Source of the DNA: Paralichthys olivaceus
Taxonomy: Eukaryota > Chordata > Actinopteri > Pleuronectiformes > Paralichthyidae
Length of the DNA: 64,000 bases
Direction of reading: 5' to 3'
NCBI RefSeq assembly: GCF_024713975.1
Contig: NC_091093.1
Coordinates: 1,860,001 to 1,924,000, forward strand
In this document: positions 26,601-36,146 of the stretch, piece after piece
Position numbering within the stretch: position 1 is the stretch's first letter
Layout: the number at the start of each line of letters is the position of its first letter
The notes under the pieces: model-generated
The model's input: the letters and a program-made list of their open reading frames with translations, nothing else
What the model was told of the DNA's origin: nothing
Database searches by the model: none
Position numbers and translations under genes: made by a program

Positions 26601-29600
26601 AGTTACAACCTCACATGCAGCTAGATCTGTTTCAATGCCAATGTGTAAGTGGAGATTAGTATGAACATTTTTAGGATAAAATAACCTGACAGTGGTGTAA
26701 TACCATTATTTTATGAAAGGGGCTGTATTTATATAGTGCAATTAAGTCTTGATGACCACTCAAAACACTTTACAGTACAGTTTTTTTTCGCAAATTACAA
26801 TTTGTCTCATAGGCCTTAACAAGGAGTGAAACCCTCTGCCCTTAACCCTCAACAAGAGTAAGGAAAAGCCTAAAAAAAAACCCATTAACTAAGGAAAAAC
26901 ATCAGTCAACAGTTTGTCGAGCTCAGATCATGAAAGTAACGTCCTCCATACCTTAACTCTAAAATCTCAATCTTCTGATGATCTGATGAATGAAGTTTTC
27001 CCCCAATTGAGAGTTCCACATTAAATCAGATTAACATGTCTTTCTTAACCGGCTACGTACTACAAGCTTTTAAGGTAGCTGTTATTAACTTAACTTAAAC
27101 TTCCTTTATTGATCCCACAAGGGGAAATTCTTTTTACACTCATGTTTTCATTTTATACATGCATTAACCCACAATCCCACACACACACAGAGGGCTCAAA
27201 GACATGCACATTTTGGAGAGAGATGGTAGAGTGATGGGCAGCTTCAGGAAAAGCGCCCTATGAGCAATTGGGGGGTACGGTGCCTTGCTCAAGGGCACCT
27301 CAGCAGTGCCCACCTCAGCAGTGCCCAGGAGGTGAACTGACACCTCTCCAGCTACCAGTCCACCTTCCATGCTTATGGTCCATGCTGGACTTGAACTGGC
27401 CACCCTCCGGTTCCCAAGCTAAATCTTTATGGACTGAGCTACTGCTGCCCCCCTCTTAAACCTCTGCTTAAAAAGCCCACTCTTGATCGGGAGGTTTTAG
27501 CTAATTATAGACCCATATCAAACCTGCCCTTCATTTCCAAAATCTGAGAAAAAGCTGTTCCTAACCAGCTGTGTGATTACTAATGCTTTGTTGAGCTGAT
27601 AACACCGTATTATCCAAATAGATCATTTCGTTCCTAAAACACAGGCTCTCTTGTGGTTCCAAGAGTCTGTAAGAGTAGAACTCAGGGTTCAGGAGGCAGA
27701 GACCATCTCTACATTTAAAGTTAAACTTAAAATGTTCCTCTTTGATAAAGCATAAAGTTAGTTCTGGATCAGGTGAGTCCTGAACCATCCCTTAGTTATG
27801 CTGCTATAGGTCTAGACTGCTGGGGGAACTCCCATCATGCACTGAGCACTTCTCCACTTCTCTCTGTCCCCTCTCCTCTCCTCCCCTTTTTCTTTGCCCC
27901 CCCCAACCGGTCGAGGCAGATGATCGTCCACATTGAGTAATTATTCATTATTATGGCTATGGACATGGGCTACACCAAGTGTTTAGATAAGAGAGGGGGG
28001 AGTTGGTAGATAGGTCTATGTTAAGGCTGCTTTTTATCCCAAGTTGGAAAACAGTGTGGTGGGGTGGTGGGTCAGAAGGAGGGGATTGGGATTGAACCCT
28101 AATAATAATTCTAAAATCTAATAATTCATCAAGTGATTGAGTCAAAGCTTTACAAGGAAGATTTCTTGCTCAGACAGAAAGATATCCTGTAAATAACAAG
28201 AGGATAATTGAGAGGGTTGCACTTGTTTGTTCATATGAAATGTGTTTTAAACTTATAGAAACTATTTCGTTGAAAAGAAAGAAAGTTGATACATCTGTCT
28301 CCCCTTCACACAGCTAACTGTGACAGCTCAGAAAGTTACAAAAAGGTGTTTGTTGCACACTGAAGCCCTTGAGTCTACAATCCAGCAGGTGATCTGCAGA
28401 GTCTGATAAAGTTAAAGTTAAAAGAAGAGAGGAGACATTGGTGGAATTCTTTCTTACACGTTTTCATTGCGAGAGTCATAGCGTGGTGAAGGGTCATGGT
28501 CATTCCCATTGACATCATAACTTGCGAGGTGGTCCTACAGAAATGATTCAAGAACACAGAGGAAATAGCGACAAATAGGTGAGACAGACAAAATCACTCA
28601 CCAGTATATCGTCCTGAACGTATCCATCGAAGCTTGGAGATTTTTTTGATAGATAACATACATAGTTTGGAGCCAGATCAGGGTGGTTTCTCTCAATGCC
28701 ATCATCCAGTATGGTGACCACCACGTTTTTGCCGGTGTAGCCTCTCTGCCAGGCAGATACAATGTTCATCTCTGACCGACAGTAGCTGCTCTTATCATTG
28801 CAGTGCTGAAAAAAGTCACAGACGACAAGCAACAATTGCCTTACCTTGATTCATTCTAATGGAAATGTTAGCATGAAAGATTCAGTGTACTATACTTACG
28901 ATGTACCACATGTTGGACCATTTAGGGTCATTGAAATGAATGAGGTTAGGGTCACTATGGGCATGCCTCTTAACTCTTGGTTTTACTACCTGCTGCTGGG
29001 CCCAATCCACCTATTGAAATGGGAAGAAGTTACAAGTGTAAAAAAGTCAGACTTTGTATAACTTTCTGGTCTGTGAACCTCCTTTTGTGCTGTGGTATGT
29101 TCGCTCTGGAACCTCTCTCTCTGTCTGCATTCGGGGCCGAAGGAGACAGGTAGGTTTATGAAGTGTCATGCATGTAGTCTGAGAAGAGGATGTGAACTGA
29201 TGCAGTGTCTGTCACATGTTTTATCATTCCAGATTCATTCAGTAAAAGAGATCCAAAGAAAGCTGTGGCATCAGAGTGATTTTGTGTTGTGTCCCAGACT
29301 TGCTACATGGGTTTCATCTTTGTAGGGATACTGGAATGATACTGTGTGCATCCAATACTGAAAAATCTTTATAAACAAACTGTCTGTTTGTTACTCTGTT
29401 TTTAAAAAGTGATATATGAATAAACCTTTTTATTATTATTTTTATTATGCTGATGTTCTCAGTCACGTCCTGGGAGAGGGATCCCTCACATGTGGCTCTC
29501 TCTGAGGTTTCTATGTTCTTGTTCCCCTGTTAAAAGGCTTTTTTCCCTTACTCTTGTTGAGGGTTAAGGGCAGAGGATGTCACAGCTTGTTAAGCCCCAT

Positions 29601-30606
29601 GAGAGAAATTAAGATTTGTGAATATGGACTATAAAAATACAATTTGATCGATTGATTGATTGATCTGAGACTCACCTTGGGATCCATATGGACGAAGCTG
29701 TGGGGGCCCTTCAAAGAGTATGCAGCTCTGCGAAAAACTCTCCTGTGGTGGAAATGGTAATGATCCTCCAGACTTCCTATCTGTTCAAACATAAGACTAG
29801 AACATCAGGAATATTAAAATGATAATGTAAAATATTTAACATATAGCTGAGCCACTCTTTTACAAGCTGTTTTTCGTCCTAAGAAGCAGCTAATAACGTT
29901 AGGAGTAGCCTATCTTTAAAAATGACTTTGGATTCCACACTTTCTAATGAGCCACCAAGTCCAGAGATGTGGAAGTTAATAGATTGTTAACAGGTGGAGT
30001 TTGTGAATTCAGGTCCATCAGTGATAAAAAAAAAAATCTACAAGAATGTATCACTTGTCATGCTTAATGCAAAAAAACATGCAAGAGGGATCTTTTCTAT
30101 TATTACTGGTAGCTTATATGTCTTTTATATCAAGCTTGAATAATATTATACAATTATAAACGATCAAAAAGACCTAGTGTAACAAAAACTAAATGGCTTG
30201 TAGCAAGAATAAGAAAGAAAATGTTGACGGCATTTTGAATTTTGAAGTGAATCATTTTTTCAAACGGGATAAAGAATATTAACTTGACTGTTTTTTGCAG
30301 CATGTCATAAAGTCAATTGGAAAGCTTCTGTAAAAACTGTGTCTCAGTGGTGAGATCAGGGGACAAACAGTGACCGTTCCTTCATAGTACTTCATACATG
30401 TCAACAGCCACCTCATCAGTGCAAGTGAACCGTGTGGTTACCTTTCCCACGTTGATAAATCCATACTTTGCTGCCACTCGATCAGCCTGCTCGGGGCCGC
30501 TTAAGATCCGCACCGCCCAGTGGTTTGTGTAAACACGCCTCTGTCCTGTGGCCGCTGACGGACTGGTCCCAGCAGAGAACAGAACCAAAAGCAACCAAAG
30601 AGTCAT
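7440..30606 (-). CDS. pcsk6: Proprotein convertase subtilisin/kexin type 6 (PACE4), complete, 21 exons
   Basis: Secreted, calcium-dependent serine protease cutting precursors after R-X-X-R. Exons 1-21: 30442-30606, 29676-29780, 28900-29010, 28662-28805, 28458-28534, 26486-26574, 25470-25642, 25159-25371, 22666-22766, 20291-20394, 19878-19995, 18612-18800, 14710-14846, 13835-13999, 11709-11811, 11182-11378, 9168-9255, 8985-9088, 8396-8525, 8003-8115, 7440-7537. They join in phase to 907 aa (human 969). Order: signal peptide ([10 protein letters not shown]), prodomain ending RVKR (res 102-105), catalytic domain with D161, H202, oxyanion N303 and S376, P domain (res ~430-590), a linker with a Glu run (~625), Cys-rich furin-like repeats (~632-875) and a C-terminal PLAC module ([23 protein letters not shown]). 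The PLAC ending and [10 protein letters not shown] point to PCSK6, not PCSK5 or furin. Oddities: exon 10 donor reads GC; V201 and K265 are unusual. An in-frame ATG 22 codons upstream leaves the start uncertain. Confidence 0.95.
7735..7790 (+). repeat. Retrotransposon 3' end motif in pcsk6 intron 20
   Basis: The sequence 'atttccccttgtgggatcaa' followed by 'taaaggaagtttaaa' is a frequent 3' end of fish non-LTR elements. A reverse copy occurs at about 27097-27135. Only the tail is present. Confidence 0.45.
7822..7940 (-). repeat. Short dispersed repeat, partial copy in pcsk6 intron 20
   Basis: Reverse copy beginning with the caatcaatc tail, then 'aatcacaatttgtgtcat' and 'ctctgtccttaaccctcac'. 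Same family as 3783-4003. Confidence 0.6.
9490..11065 (+). mobile_element. Tc1/mariner-type transposon, decayed, with nested insertions
   Basis: The ends form a 17-base inverted repeat (actttattaggcacacc at 9490-9506; ggtgtacctaataaagt at 11049-11065) with one mismatch. Inside, translation gives pieces of a Tc1-family transposase: [19 protein letters not shown] near 9627, [16 protein letters not shown] near 10500, and the C-terminal [19 protein letters not shown] near 10830. A stretch of about 300 bases is missing between 10735 and 10745 compared with fuller fish copies I remember. Foreign DNA interrupts the frame at about 9716-9783 and 9827-10365. The element lies in pcsk6 intron 16, opposite to the gene, and cannot encode active transposase. 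Confidence 0.85.
9827..10365. mobile_element. Insertion nested in the Tc1 copy
   Basis: The Tc1 sequence stops after 'accatctctagtgtag' and resumes with 'ctacactaggaaaatggtct'. The ~530 bases between have no transposase similarity and include a (CA)n tract at about 9939-9958. The repeated 'ctacacta/tagtgtag' at the borders suggests a target duplication or element ends. Family unknown. Confidence 0.5.
12950..13712 (-). mobile_element. Second Tc1-like transposon, internally deleted
   Basis: On the minus strand the translation has the Tc1 transposase C-terminal part: [36 protein letters not shown] and [10 protein letters not shown] (about 13192-13497). The outer sequence 'gaaataagtatttgatccc' (13090 region) and the opposite end 'ctcagtgggcaaacccacaa' (13667 region) are the subterminal parts of a common fish Tc1 family. 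The N-terminal half of the transposase is missing. It sits in pcsk6 intron 14. Boundaries are approximate. Confidence 0.8.
15520..16215 (+). mobile_element. Ty3/gypsy LTR retrotransposon fossil, internal fragment
   Basis: Fossil of a gypsy-type pol region: protease-like part followed by the start of the reverse transcriptase, recognised from motifs such as [10 protein letters not shown] and [13 protein letters not shown]. No LTRs, gag or integrase were found next to it. It is broken, with several breaks, and is clearly old. It lies in pcsk6 intron 12. Confidence 0.75.
16216..16470 (+). mobile_element. Non-LTR retrotransposon fragment
   Basis: Translation shows [27 protein letters not shown] and [20 protein letters not shown], typical of the reverse transcriptase ORF of fish non-LTR elements (the usual text is FKFLGVHISDDLTWT). 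It abuts the gypsy fossil directly, so one may have inserted in the other or the two were joined by deletion. Confidence 0.7.
16465..17060 (-). mobile_element. L2-like LINE fragment, endonuclease to RT linker
   Basis: Minus-strand translation contains [15 protein letters not shown]-like text and, more clearly, [19 protein letters not shown] followed by [16 protein letters not shown]. This is the conserved segment (APWxTxELxxxKxxxRxLER) between the endonuclease and reverse transcriptase of fish L2-type LINEs. Frames are interrupted. It lies in pcsk6 intron 12, in the same orientation as the gene. Confidence 0.65.
18490..18560 (+). repeat. Short dispersed repeat tail
   Basis: Contains 'gggaatatgggctgtacaaa' and 'tgattgattgactgaatg', the 3' tail of the family seen at 1-95. 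Confidence 0.55.
22330..22530 (+). repeat. Diverged partner of the 2660-2945 repeat
   Basis: Shares the order 'ggatgacaccacatgagcag', 'tatggaggcat' and 'ctgtttacccctgagacttc' with 2700-2870, with many substitutions. It lies in pcsk6 intron 9. Confidence 0.5.
23660..23745 (+). repeat. (TG)n microsatellite
   Basis: An interrupted TG run of about 85 bases in pcsk6 intron 8. On the minus strand it translates as alternating His-Thr, which is an artefact. Confidence 0.95.
24245..24440 (+). repeat. Fish dispersed repeat with tRNA-like box
   Basis: Contains 'ttcatacactgccagcacag', 'cttgccaaaggacacatggg' and 'cctgctctacctcctgaacc'. This order recurs loosely at 27240-27460 and 56100-56242. The end resembles a tRNA-derived or LINE-tail module common in teleosts. 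No coding potential. Confidence 0.5.
26738..26890 (-). repeat. Short dispersed repeat, partial copy
   Basis: Reverse copy with 'acaatttgtctcataggcct', 'ctctgcccttaaccctcaac' and 'aagagtaaggaaaa', preceded by 'actcaaaacactttacagta'. It lies in pcsk6 intron 5. Confidence 0.65.
27085..27460. repeat. Composite of two retroelement tails
   Basis: Begins with the reverse of the 'gggatcaataaag' tail ('ttccttt attgatcccacaa'), then runs into 'ggtgccttgctcaagggcac' and 'gagctactgctgcccccc', the module also seen at 56100-56242. Noncoding, in pcsk6 intron 5. Confidence 0.5.
27450..27850 (+). mobile_element. L2-like LINE fragment with internal deletion
   Basis: Translation shows [20 protein letters not shown] then LPFISKI, the RT entry motif ([10 protein letters not shown]) of fish L2 elements. 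The downstream half has [16 protein letters not shown], which is the C-terminal end of the same ORF. Most of the reverse transcriptase between them is missing. It lies in pcsk6 intron 5, in reverse orientation to the gene. Confidence 0.7.
29463..29670 (+). repeat. Short dispersed repeat, near full length
   Basis: The best plus-strand copy of the family: 'cctgggagagggatccctca', 'gctctctctgaggtttct', 'gttgagggttaagggcagag', 'gtgaatatggactataaaaa', then the ttgattgattgat tail. It ends only about 6 bases from the pcsk6 exon 2 donor. Confidence 0.7.
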
Positions 30607-31894
30607 CCTGCCTGAAAACCACAGTGACAGAGGTGTCCAGTGAGCAGCGCCGCTGACAGTCCAGCCCGTCATGATGCCTGCTGTCACTGCAGTCAAGTCT
30701 CCTCCACACAGCAGAGGGCGCTGCTGTGCAACAACACTTCACTACCGTAGCTGCGGCCAGTGGCGCAGCGACCGAAGTCCGCAAACCGGAGGAGCAGATC
30801 AGCCAGGCACGTGCACAGACAATTTGGGGGGCAGGTGCTCGATATATTTAACTTATATATTTATTTTTGTTAACACAATCAACACAGTCTGATCAAATAG
30901 AGTAACTCACATGATCAAACTGAATAAATAAATGAATAACAGGCAACAAATAATCATAAAAATATTCTAACTTAAAACTTACTGCTCTGAATAAATGAAA
31001 TAAAAATAAAGCATCCAATCTATTCTATAAAATACAACTATTTACAAAGGAGGTGAAGGGAGCAGGATCGTTCAGCTACTTCACGGGAGCATCCTCCTTG
31101 GTGCCATCTCTTGGAAGATTGTATGACCTCACTCTGGTTTATTTGTATGTCTTGCTCAATGGCAGGAGGAGAAGGTCAGAGAGTCTTTCTTCCCCACAGA
31201 GACTCCTAATTTGTAAAACAGTAAAACTGTGTTTAAATTCTCTGTCTGTCTGTCTGCTGCAGCTGTCTGTATCTCTCTCCCCCTCTCTCTTCATTAAACA
31301 TGACAAACTTCAGTAAACAGCTGGACAAGGCTTTGAAATCACGGATTTCATGAGTACAAAACGTGTAGGCTATGCGTTATGCATAGATGCTCTTTGTATG
31401 AAAAGGCAAGCCCCCATAAAGTGGAGACAACAGTATGTTTTTAAGCCAGATCACAGCACCTGACCTGCAGCATTATATAAACCAGGCTGCCTTATCACTG
31501 TCTGTTTTTTGTTTGTTCCTCTCTTTTCAGGTCACTCTGTACTGCATGTACTTGTAAATATTCTCTGGCAGAACATTTCAACATTCCTCAGTCCACGTAG
31601 CCACCTTCCTGAAAGCAGGTAAGCCAAACACATTTGACACCATTGTCAAAGCCTTGGCTCATTGATACTACTTTTCCTGTCTGTGTTAAAACCCCTGTTC
31701 AACCATGTGATGCAATACTGTATGGGCTGCCACTGCCAGCTCTGAATTCCACACTCCAACAAACAAGAGGGCAAATATGATTTGAAACCTTCAGAGTCAA
31801 AAATAATGTCCTAATATGGGTAGACTTTTTCTGTCAGGACGGGGGAAAATAATTAAAGCTCTACTAAGCTGAGAATTATGTCAGTTGACATAGG
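30607..31894. other. pcsk6 promoter side and spacer before the array
   Basis: About 200 bases above the pcsk6 start are GC- and CG-rich and probably hold its promoter and 5' UTR. No gene is recognised between here and the array. A pyrimidine/TCTG-rich patch lies near 31240-31280. Confidence 0.4.
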
Positions 31895-32150
31895 TTTGGG
31901 TATTCAATACCAATATCTCACTTTCTTTCAGGTATAATATCAAGCTGTGTTGTCGAGAGTTGATGGCTGAATGGTGGTGGTGCACAGGTGAGGTGGTGGG
32001 AAGCAGGTTCATTGAGAGCCACACATAGAAGGACACACTCTGACAGGGCCAGGGACAATCAGGACCACTTCAGGGTAATTCACTGGGTTGAGATCCAGTG
32101 ACAGTGAAGGTCATAACATGTTTGACATTTCGTATCCAGTTAATAAGTGC

Positions 32151-32156
32151 TTTATT
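32151..32156 (-). terminator. Candidate poly(A) signal, plekhf1 copy A
   Basis: AATAAA on the minus strand (tttatt on plus, inside 'gtgctttattgct'), about 320 bases after the stop codon. The same motif is kept in units B, C and D. Confidence 0.4.
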
Positions 32157-32477
32157 GCTCATAGAAATACTGAAACATATACATTTAAATAAAATCAAGC
32201 ATAATAAACCACAAGGCAGACTGAGGCCTACCTCTGACAGGGAACATCATCAGAGAAAATAATAACAGTAAAGCATGATGTGAAAACAGCAGTATGAACA
32301 AAAGCAATAATAATAATAATAATATAAGAAATCAATTGTTATTACCATTCCTGAGCCAGAATGCATAGCATCTGCTACATCCCAGTATCAGCATTGTTTT
32401 TACATCTCCTGGTATAGAGATCATGTCAAAAAAAGGTCCATAGCCCATTATTAGGCTACTCCTGAGTGCCTAATGTT

Positions 32478-33777
32478 TTACGGCCTCACATGCTCTGGTT
32501 TGAGGAAGACATAGGTTGCCCGAGGGTCCATCTGGGAGTCAGTCCACTTGTTTGGGCCATGGCCTTCCACTTGCTCCTCTGCCTCCTCTTCTTCACTGGG
32601 CTCTCCCACCCCATCTTCACCCAAGCCTGTCTCCCCAATGCTCAGACGACTCATCCCCTGGGCCTCTGCCTCCGTCCTCAGGGGACTCAAGTCACAAATG
32701 CAGCAGACCCTCAACAGCTTAGTTGGGTGAATATGTCTAACTACTGCTCGTTTCTTGGAGCATGAGCCGCAGACCACAAAGCCACATTTTCTGCAGTGGT
32801 GTCTGCGTTGGGTCAAGTCGAACTTGTTGGAACAGCGCATGCAGATGGAAGTGGCTTGGTCGGGGATCCAGGGGACAGCGAAAGTAGAACCAGGTCTGTG
32901 GTTCCCACTCTGCTGCTGTCTGAACTGACAGTCCTCTATATGCTCTATCCAGGTTCGCTTCTCCTCATATGAGGCAGCTGCCACGAAGAATGACTTGCGT
33001 GGTGTACGGATCAACCATTGGTTCTTCATGTTCACATCATCTTCCAAGTCTTCCAGCTGAATTTCCTCTGAAATTATGAAAACAAATTCAGGTTAATATA
33101 AGGTACCAAAGATATGGACCATATTATGGGGTAAACAAGCACACAGGCATGACTTCTTTAAAACAGCTTGTTGTGGAAAGACGACATCCATTTTTTATTT
33201 CAGCCTGTCTCATTAGAAGCACATACATCCACCATGAGGTGACAGTCTGTTCTTGTAAGACTTATAATACTTCCTTCTATTAGGGTTCGAGTTGTGCGAG
33301 AAGACTTTTTCAAGTCATCTCAACAATGTAGCTGTCACCAACTGTAACAAGTGTAAACTGCAGACAGCTTTGTCCTTGTTTAAAATATTCTTTTTGCCTT
33401 TTTCTAGTGCAGCGAGTTTCACTTTGAACTTTGAAAGCATTTCAAGCCCTGACACCATTACTGACTAATCTCACTCTGTGTTTGTCTTGTTCAATATAGA
33501 GTTGTGATGAGCAAATGAGGATGAGGTGCTCACCTAGAAGGATGATCTGCTGGTTTTTGTTCCAGTGGCCCTTCAGGATGATGCTGCCATACACAAGCAC
33601 ATCATTGAAAAGGAAGAAGACTTTAGGCTGGGGCCCCCGACGGCTCTGCTTCATCAACTGGCCCTGTCCAATCAGAACCCGACCTGGCTGGGAGAGCCGT
33701 TTCCCTGATGGTCCAAATGAAATTTCAACAGCATGGATCCGCTCCTGGTTTTCCTGATCAAATGTTACATACACCAT
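32478..33777 (-). CDS. plekhf1: Phafin-family PH-FYVE protein, tandem copy A
   Basis: Coding exons 33534-33777 and 32478-33067 join in phase (phase 1) to 277 aa; human PLEKHF1 is 279. Phafins bind PI3P on endosomes and lysosomes and act in endosome fusion, autophagy and lysosome-linked cell death. The start MVYVTFDQENQ matches the mammalian MVDHLANTEIN position and has a strong Kozak context (AACATGG). PH domain about residues 35-130 (FFLFNDVLVYGSIIL; KNQWLIRTPRKSFFVAAAS). FYVE domain about 147-210: WIPD entry, zinc ligands C157, C160, C173, C176, C181, C184, C203/C204, C206 and the PI3P motif RRHHCRKCG. An acidic tail (SEEEEAEEQ) follows. This copy has DLTQ in the FYVE loop (165-168), unlike B-D. 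A 5' noncoding exon is likely but not placed. Confidence 0.9.
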
Positions 33778-36146
33778 GTTGTTGTCCTTGTCTTGTCTCA
33801 AGTGAGTCTTTCCAACTCCCCGTCTGTGGGTGTGAGATGTTGTCATGTGCTCGTCTCGTCCCTCTAAAGAAACAAGCAGCCTGGCAAAAGCATTTATAGT
33901 TGTTGATGACGCAAACAGGCTTTCCAAAGTAAGTTCAGTGTCAAGAAAAACACTGAGCTATTTTTAAATAAGAGAAGTGATGCAAGTAAATCTGAAGAAG
34001 GAAATGTCTTTACTATCAAAATAATGTTTTTTGGGAATTTAAATTTCTTTGCTGTCTTGCAGCTAAAATTCAATTTTTATGTGCTGAAGTTATGACTGTT
34101 GATTGAGGCTCTCAGTGATTTGAGTGGGACTTCAGGACAATACATCCTGACTGACTGCAGTCATTTCAAAAGGTGCATGTTGCTCCCACTACTTCAGCTC
34201 ATGAATGTTTATTCATTTATTATTCAAGAATTATTGGGGTGACATAGGGTTTTGTAAGGAGCTGGGACATTGTATATTAATGTCAACACAAATAAGAGCA
34301 ACAGTCCTTATGAAAACACACTGGGTTGATTCATGTTAAGATCCACCTGACCTGTGGAACTTTTCTCATTTATGTCCCTAACTAAACCTTCTGCAAGTCA
34401 ACACTATGTTTTACAAACACTGCCAGCTGTTAGAAGCTGTCCTATGGGTAAGCAGGTAGCTACAGATGGAGGCTTCCTGGATGCGAGAAATGATTTTATC
34501 TGGTAATTTAGTAATTTATTTGTTTTCTAATACAAACATCTGTGTTTGTGGACCCTGAAACAGACGCATGTTTTTCCTATTGTTAATGTTGAAACGTCAA
34601 AGTGATGTTCAAATGAAATAGCATCATCTCTTCTCCTTCACGTCTCCACTCTTCTTCCCATCACTCAACAGCACATTTCTCAATAGAGTGCCAGTTCCCT
34701 CGTAGATGATTCAAAATACAGAGGAGCCTTGCATAAGGCCTTCCTGCAACACATCTAAATGTGAATAAGCTAATAATTCATAGCCAAAGCTTAAACTGCT
34801 CAGTCACCATATTGACTTAGACGTGCATTTAAATGAAAATCTTTGATCTTTAATCAGCCATGTGTCCTTGTTAATTAAAGGACTGTGCAGTACGAGCACA
34901 CAACATACATATATTTAGTACTTGTATACAGAGTGATGCAGCAGAAAGTAGTAAGTATTAAACCAGGTTCCCAGATTGTTTCTGGACACAATTGTGTGCA
35001 GTCAAACCAGACGCTTCCTGCTAAACGGTGGCATTAAGAGGTCGGACAACTTCTGTCAACAAATGAATTATGTGAGGCACTACAGACAGCAGGACAGGCA
35101 TCGTCAGCTTAAGTGTTGTTTATTAACAGTGATGCATTTTCTCTTAAAAAGGAAGTTGTGCATGTTTCCCAACAGAGAAAAACAAAGGGTGCAGTCAGGC
35201 AGTTGTCAGGATACAAAAAATGTTGCCTTGTCATCTGCTGCACAAGAAACATTGCAGAACAAAAACATATTCTTTCACTTTGCTATGAGCAAACTTCTAA
35301 AAAATACCACTGAGCACCTATGACTACAACTGGTTCACTGGTATTTTGTATTCAAGGAACAGTTGTATCAGGACTCAAAACAATCACTGAACTGAAGGGC
35401 TGTGTATGGTGAGAAAACATAAGCTGAAACAGGAATGTTTCAATATTGATATCAACACTATATTTTGAATATTTTCCTTGAAATGCTTTGTATAAACATG
35501 GTATAATGGTACTTCTAATTAAATTAAATAATACTAACTCCTCAAATCTATTGGTGTTGGACTGAGCAGTTTGAAAAAGTACTTCAAAGGTTCAGTGTGT
35601 AAGATTTAGGTGAAAGGGATTTTTGGCAGACATTGAATATAAAATAATCCTAGTGATGTTTTCACTGGTGTGTTTTGTCTAAATTGCATGAATTGTTGTT
35701 GAGGTTTAAGGGCAGAGGATGTCACAGTTTGTTAAGCCCTATAAAACAAATTGTGACTGTGAATATGGGCTATACAAAAACAATTTGATTGATTGATTCT
35801 CACAGAAACTACAGACCTAGATCTGATTCTGTGTTGAGATAGCAGCCATCAGGTAATTCCCATACTTAGATAAGAACCTGACAAACAACACAAACCTGTC
35901 TCAATGTTTTTCCATTACCTACATAACTTCCTGTGGTCAGACATAAAGGCTTGCAAAACATTACTTTTCATTATGATTGAAACAGTAGAGGCAGAGCTAT
36001 CCTGACGTGTAGTCTTCAAAAAAATGGATCCCACTTTTCCCATAATGCAAACTGACAATCTTTTTGGAATTTAATCCCATGAAATTTAAACTCAGTACAT
36101 CCCCATTTTAGAATTCCTCTTTAAACAGTGGGATAGTTAATATTGC
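33778..36146. other. Upstream spacer of plekhf1 copy A
   Basis: The reading frame stays open upstream of the ATG for about 50 codons, including an in-frame ATG at 33846, then the sequence becomes noncoding. A truncated MITE left half (35579-35700) is fused directly to a short dispersed repeat (35701-35798). Short plus-strand ORFs near 34976-35323 recur in each unit but show no protein features. Confidence 0.5.
35701..35798 (+). repeat. Short dispersed repeat inside unit A
   Basis: 'gaggtttaagggcagaggat', 'gttaagccctataaaacaaa', 'gaatatgggctatacaaaaa' and the ttgattgattgatt tail. Orthologous copies lie at about 40234-40333, 44763-44862 and, fuller on its left side, 49665-49752. Confidence 0.7.

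Larger units (their letters stand above)
31895..36146 (-). repeat. Tandem plekhf1 unit A (4252 bp)
   Basis: First of four head-to-tail units, starting at 'tttgggtattcaat'. Relative to unit B it lacks about 252 bases just inside its left edge (the segment corresponding to 36206-36457) and 25 bases in the plekhf1 intron. It ends with the '...gggatagttaatattgc' junction shared by units B and C. Confidence 0.9.

Noticed and set aside
33780-33927. Plekhf1 start at the beginning of the 161-codon open frame
   Set aside because: The frame opens with TTG, not ATG. The family alignment and Kozak context favour the ATG at 33777 (copy A).
34976-35323. Plus-strand ORF of 109-115 codons in each unit spacer
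   Set aside because: It is kept open in all copies, but the units are too similar for this to show selection. There is no domain, signal peptide or splice context.
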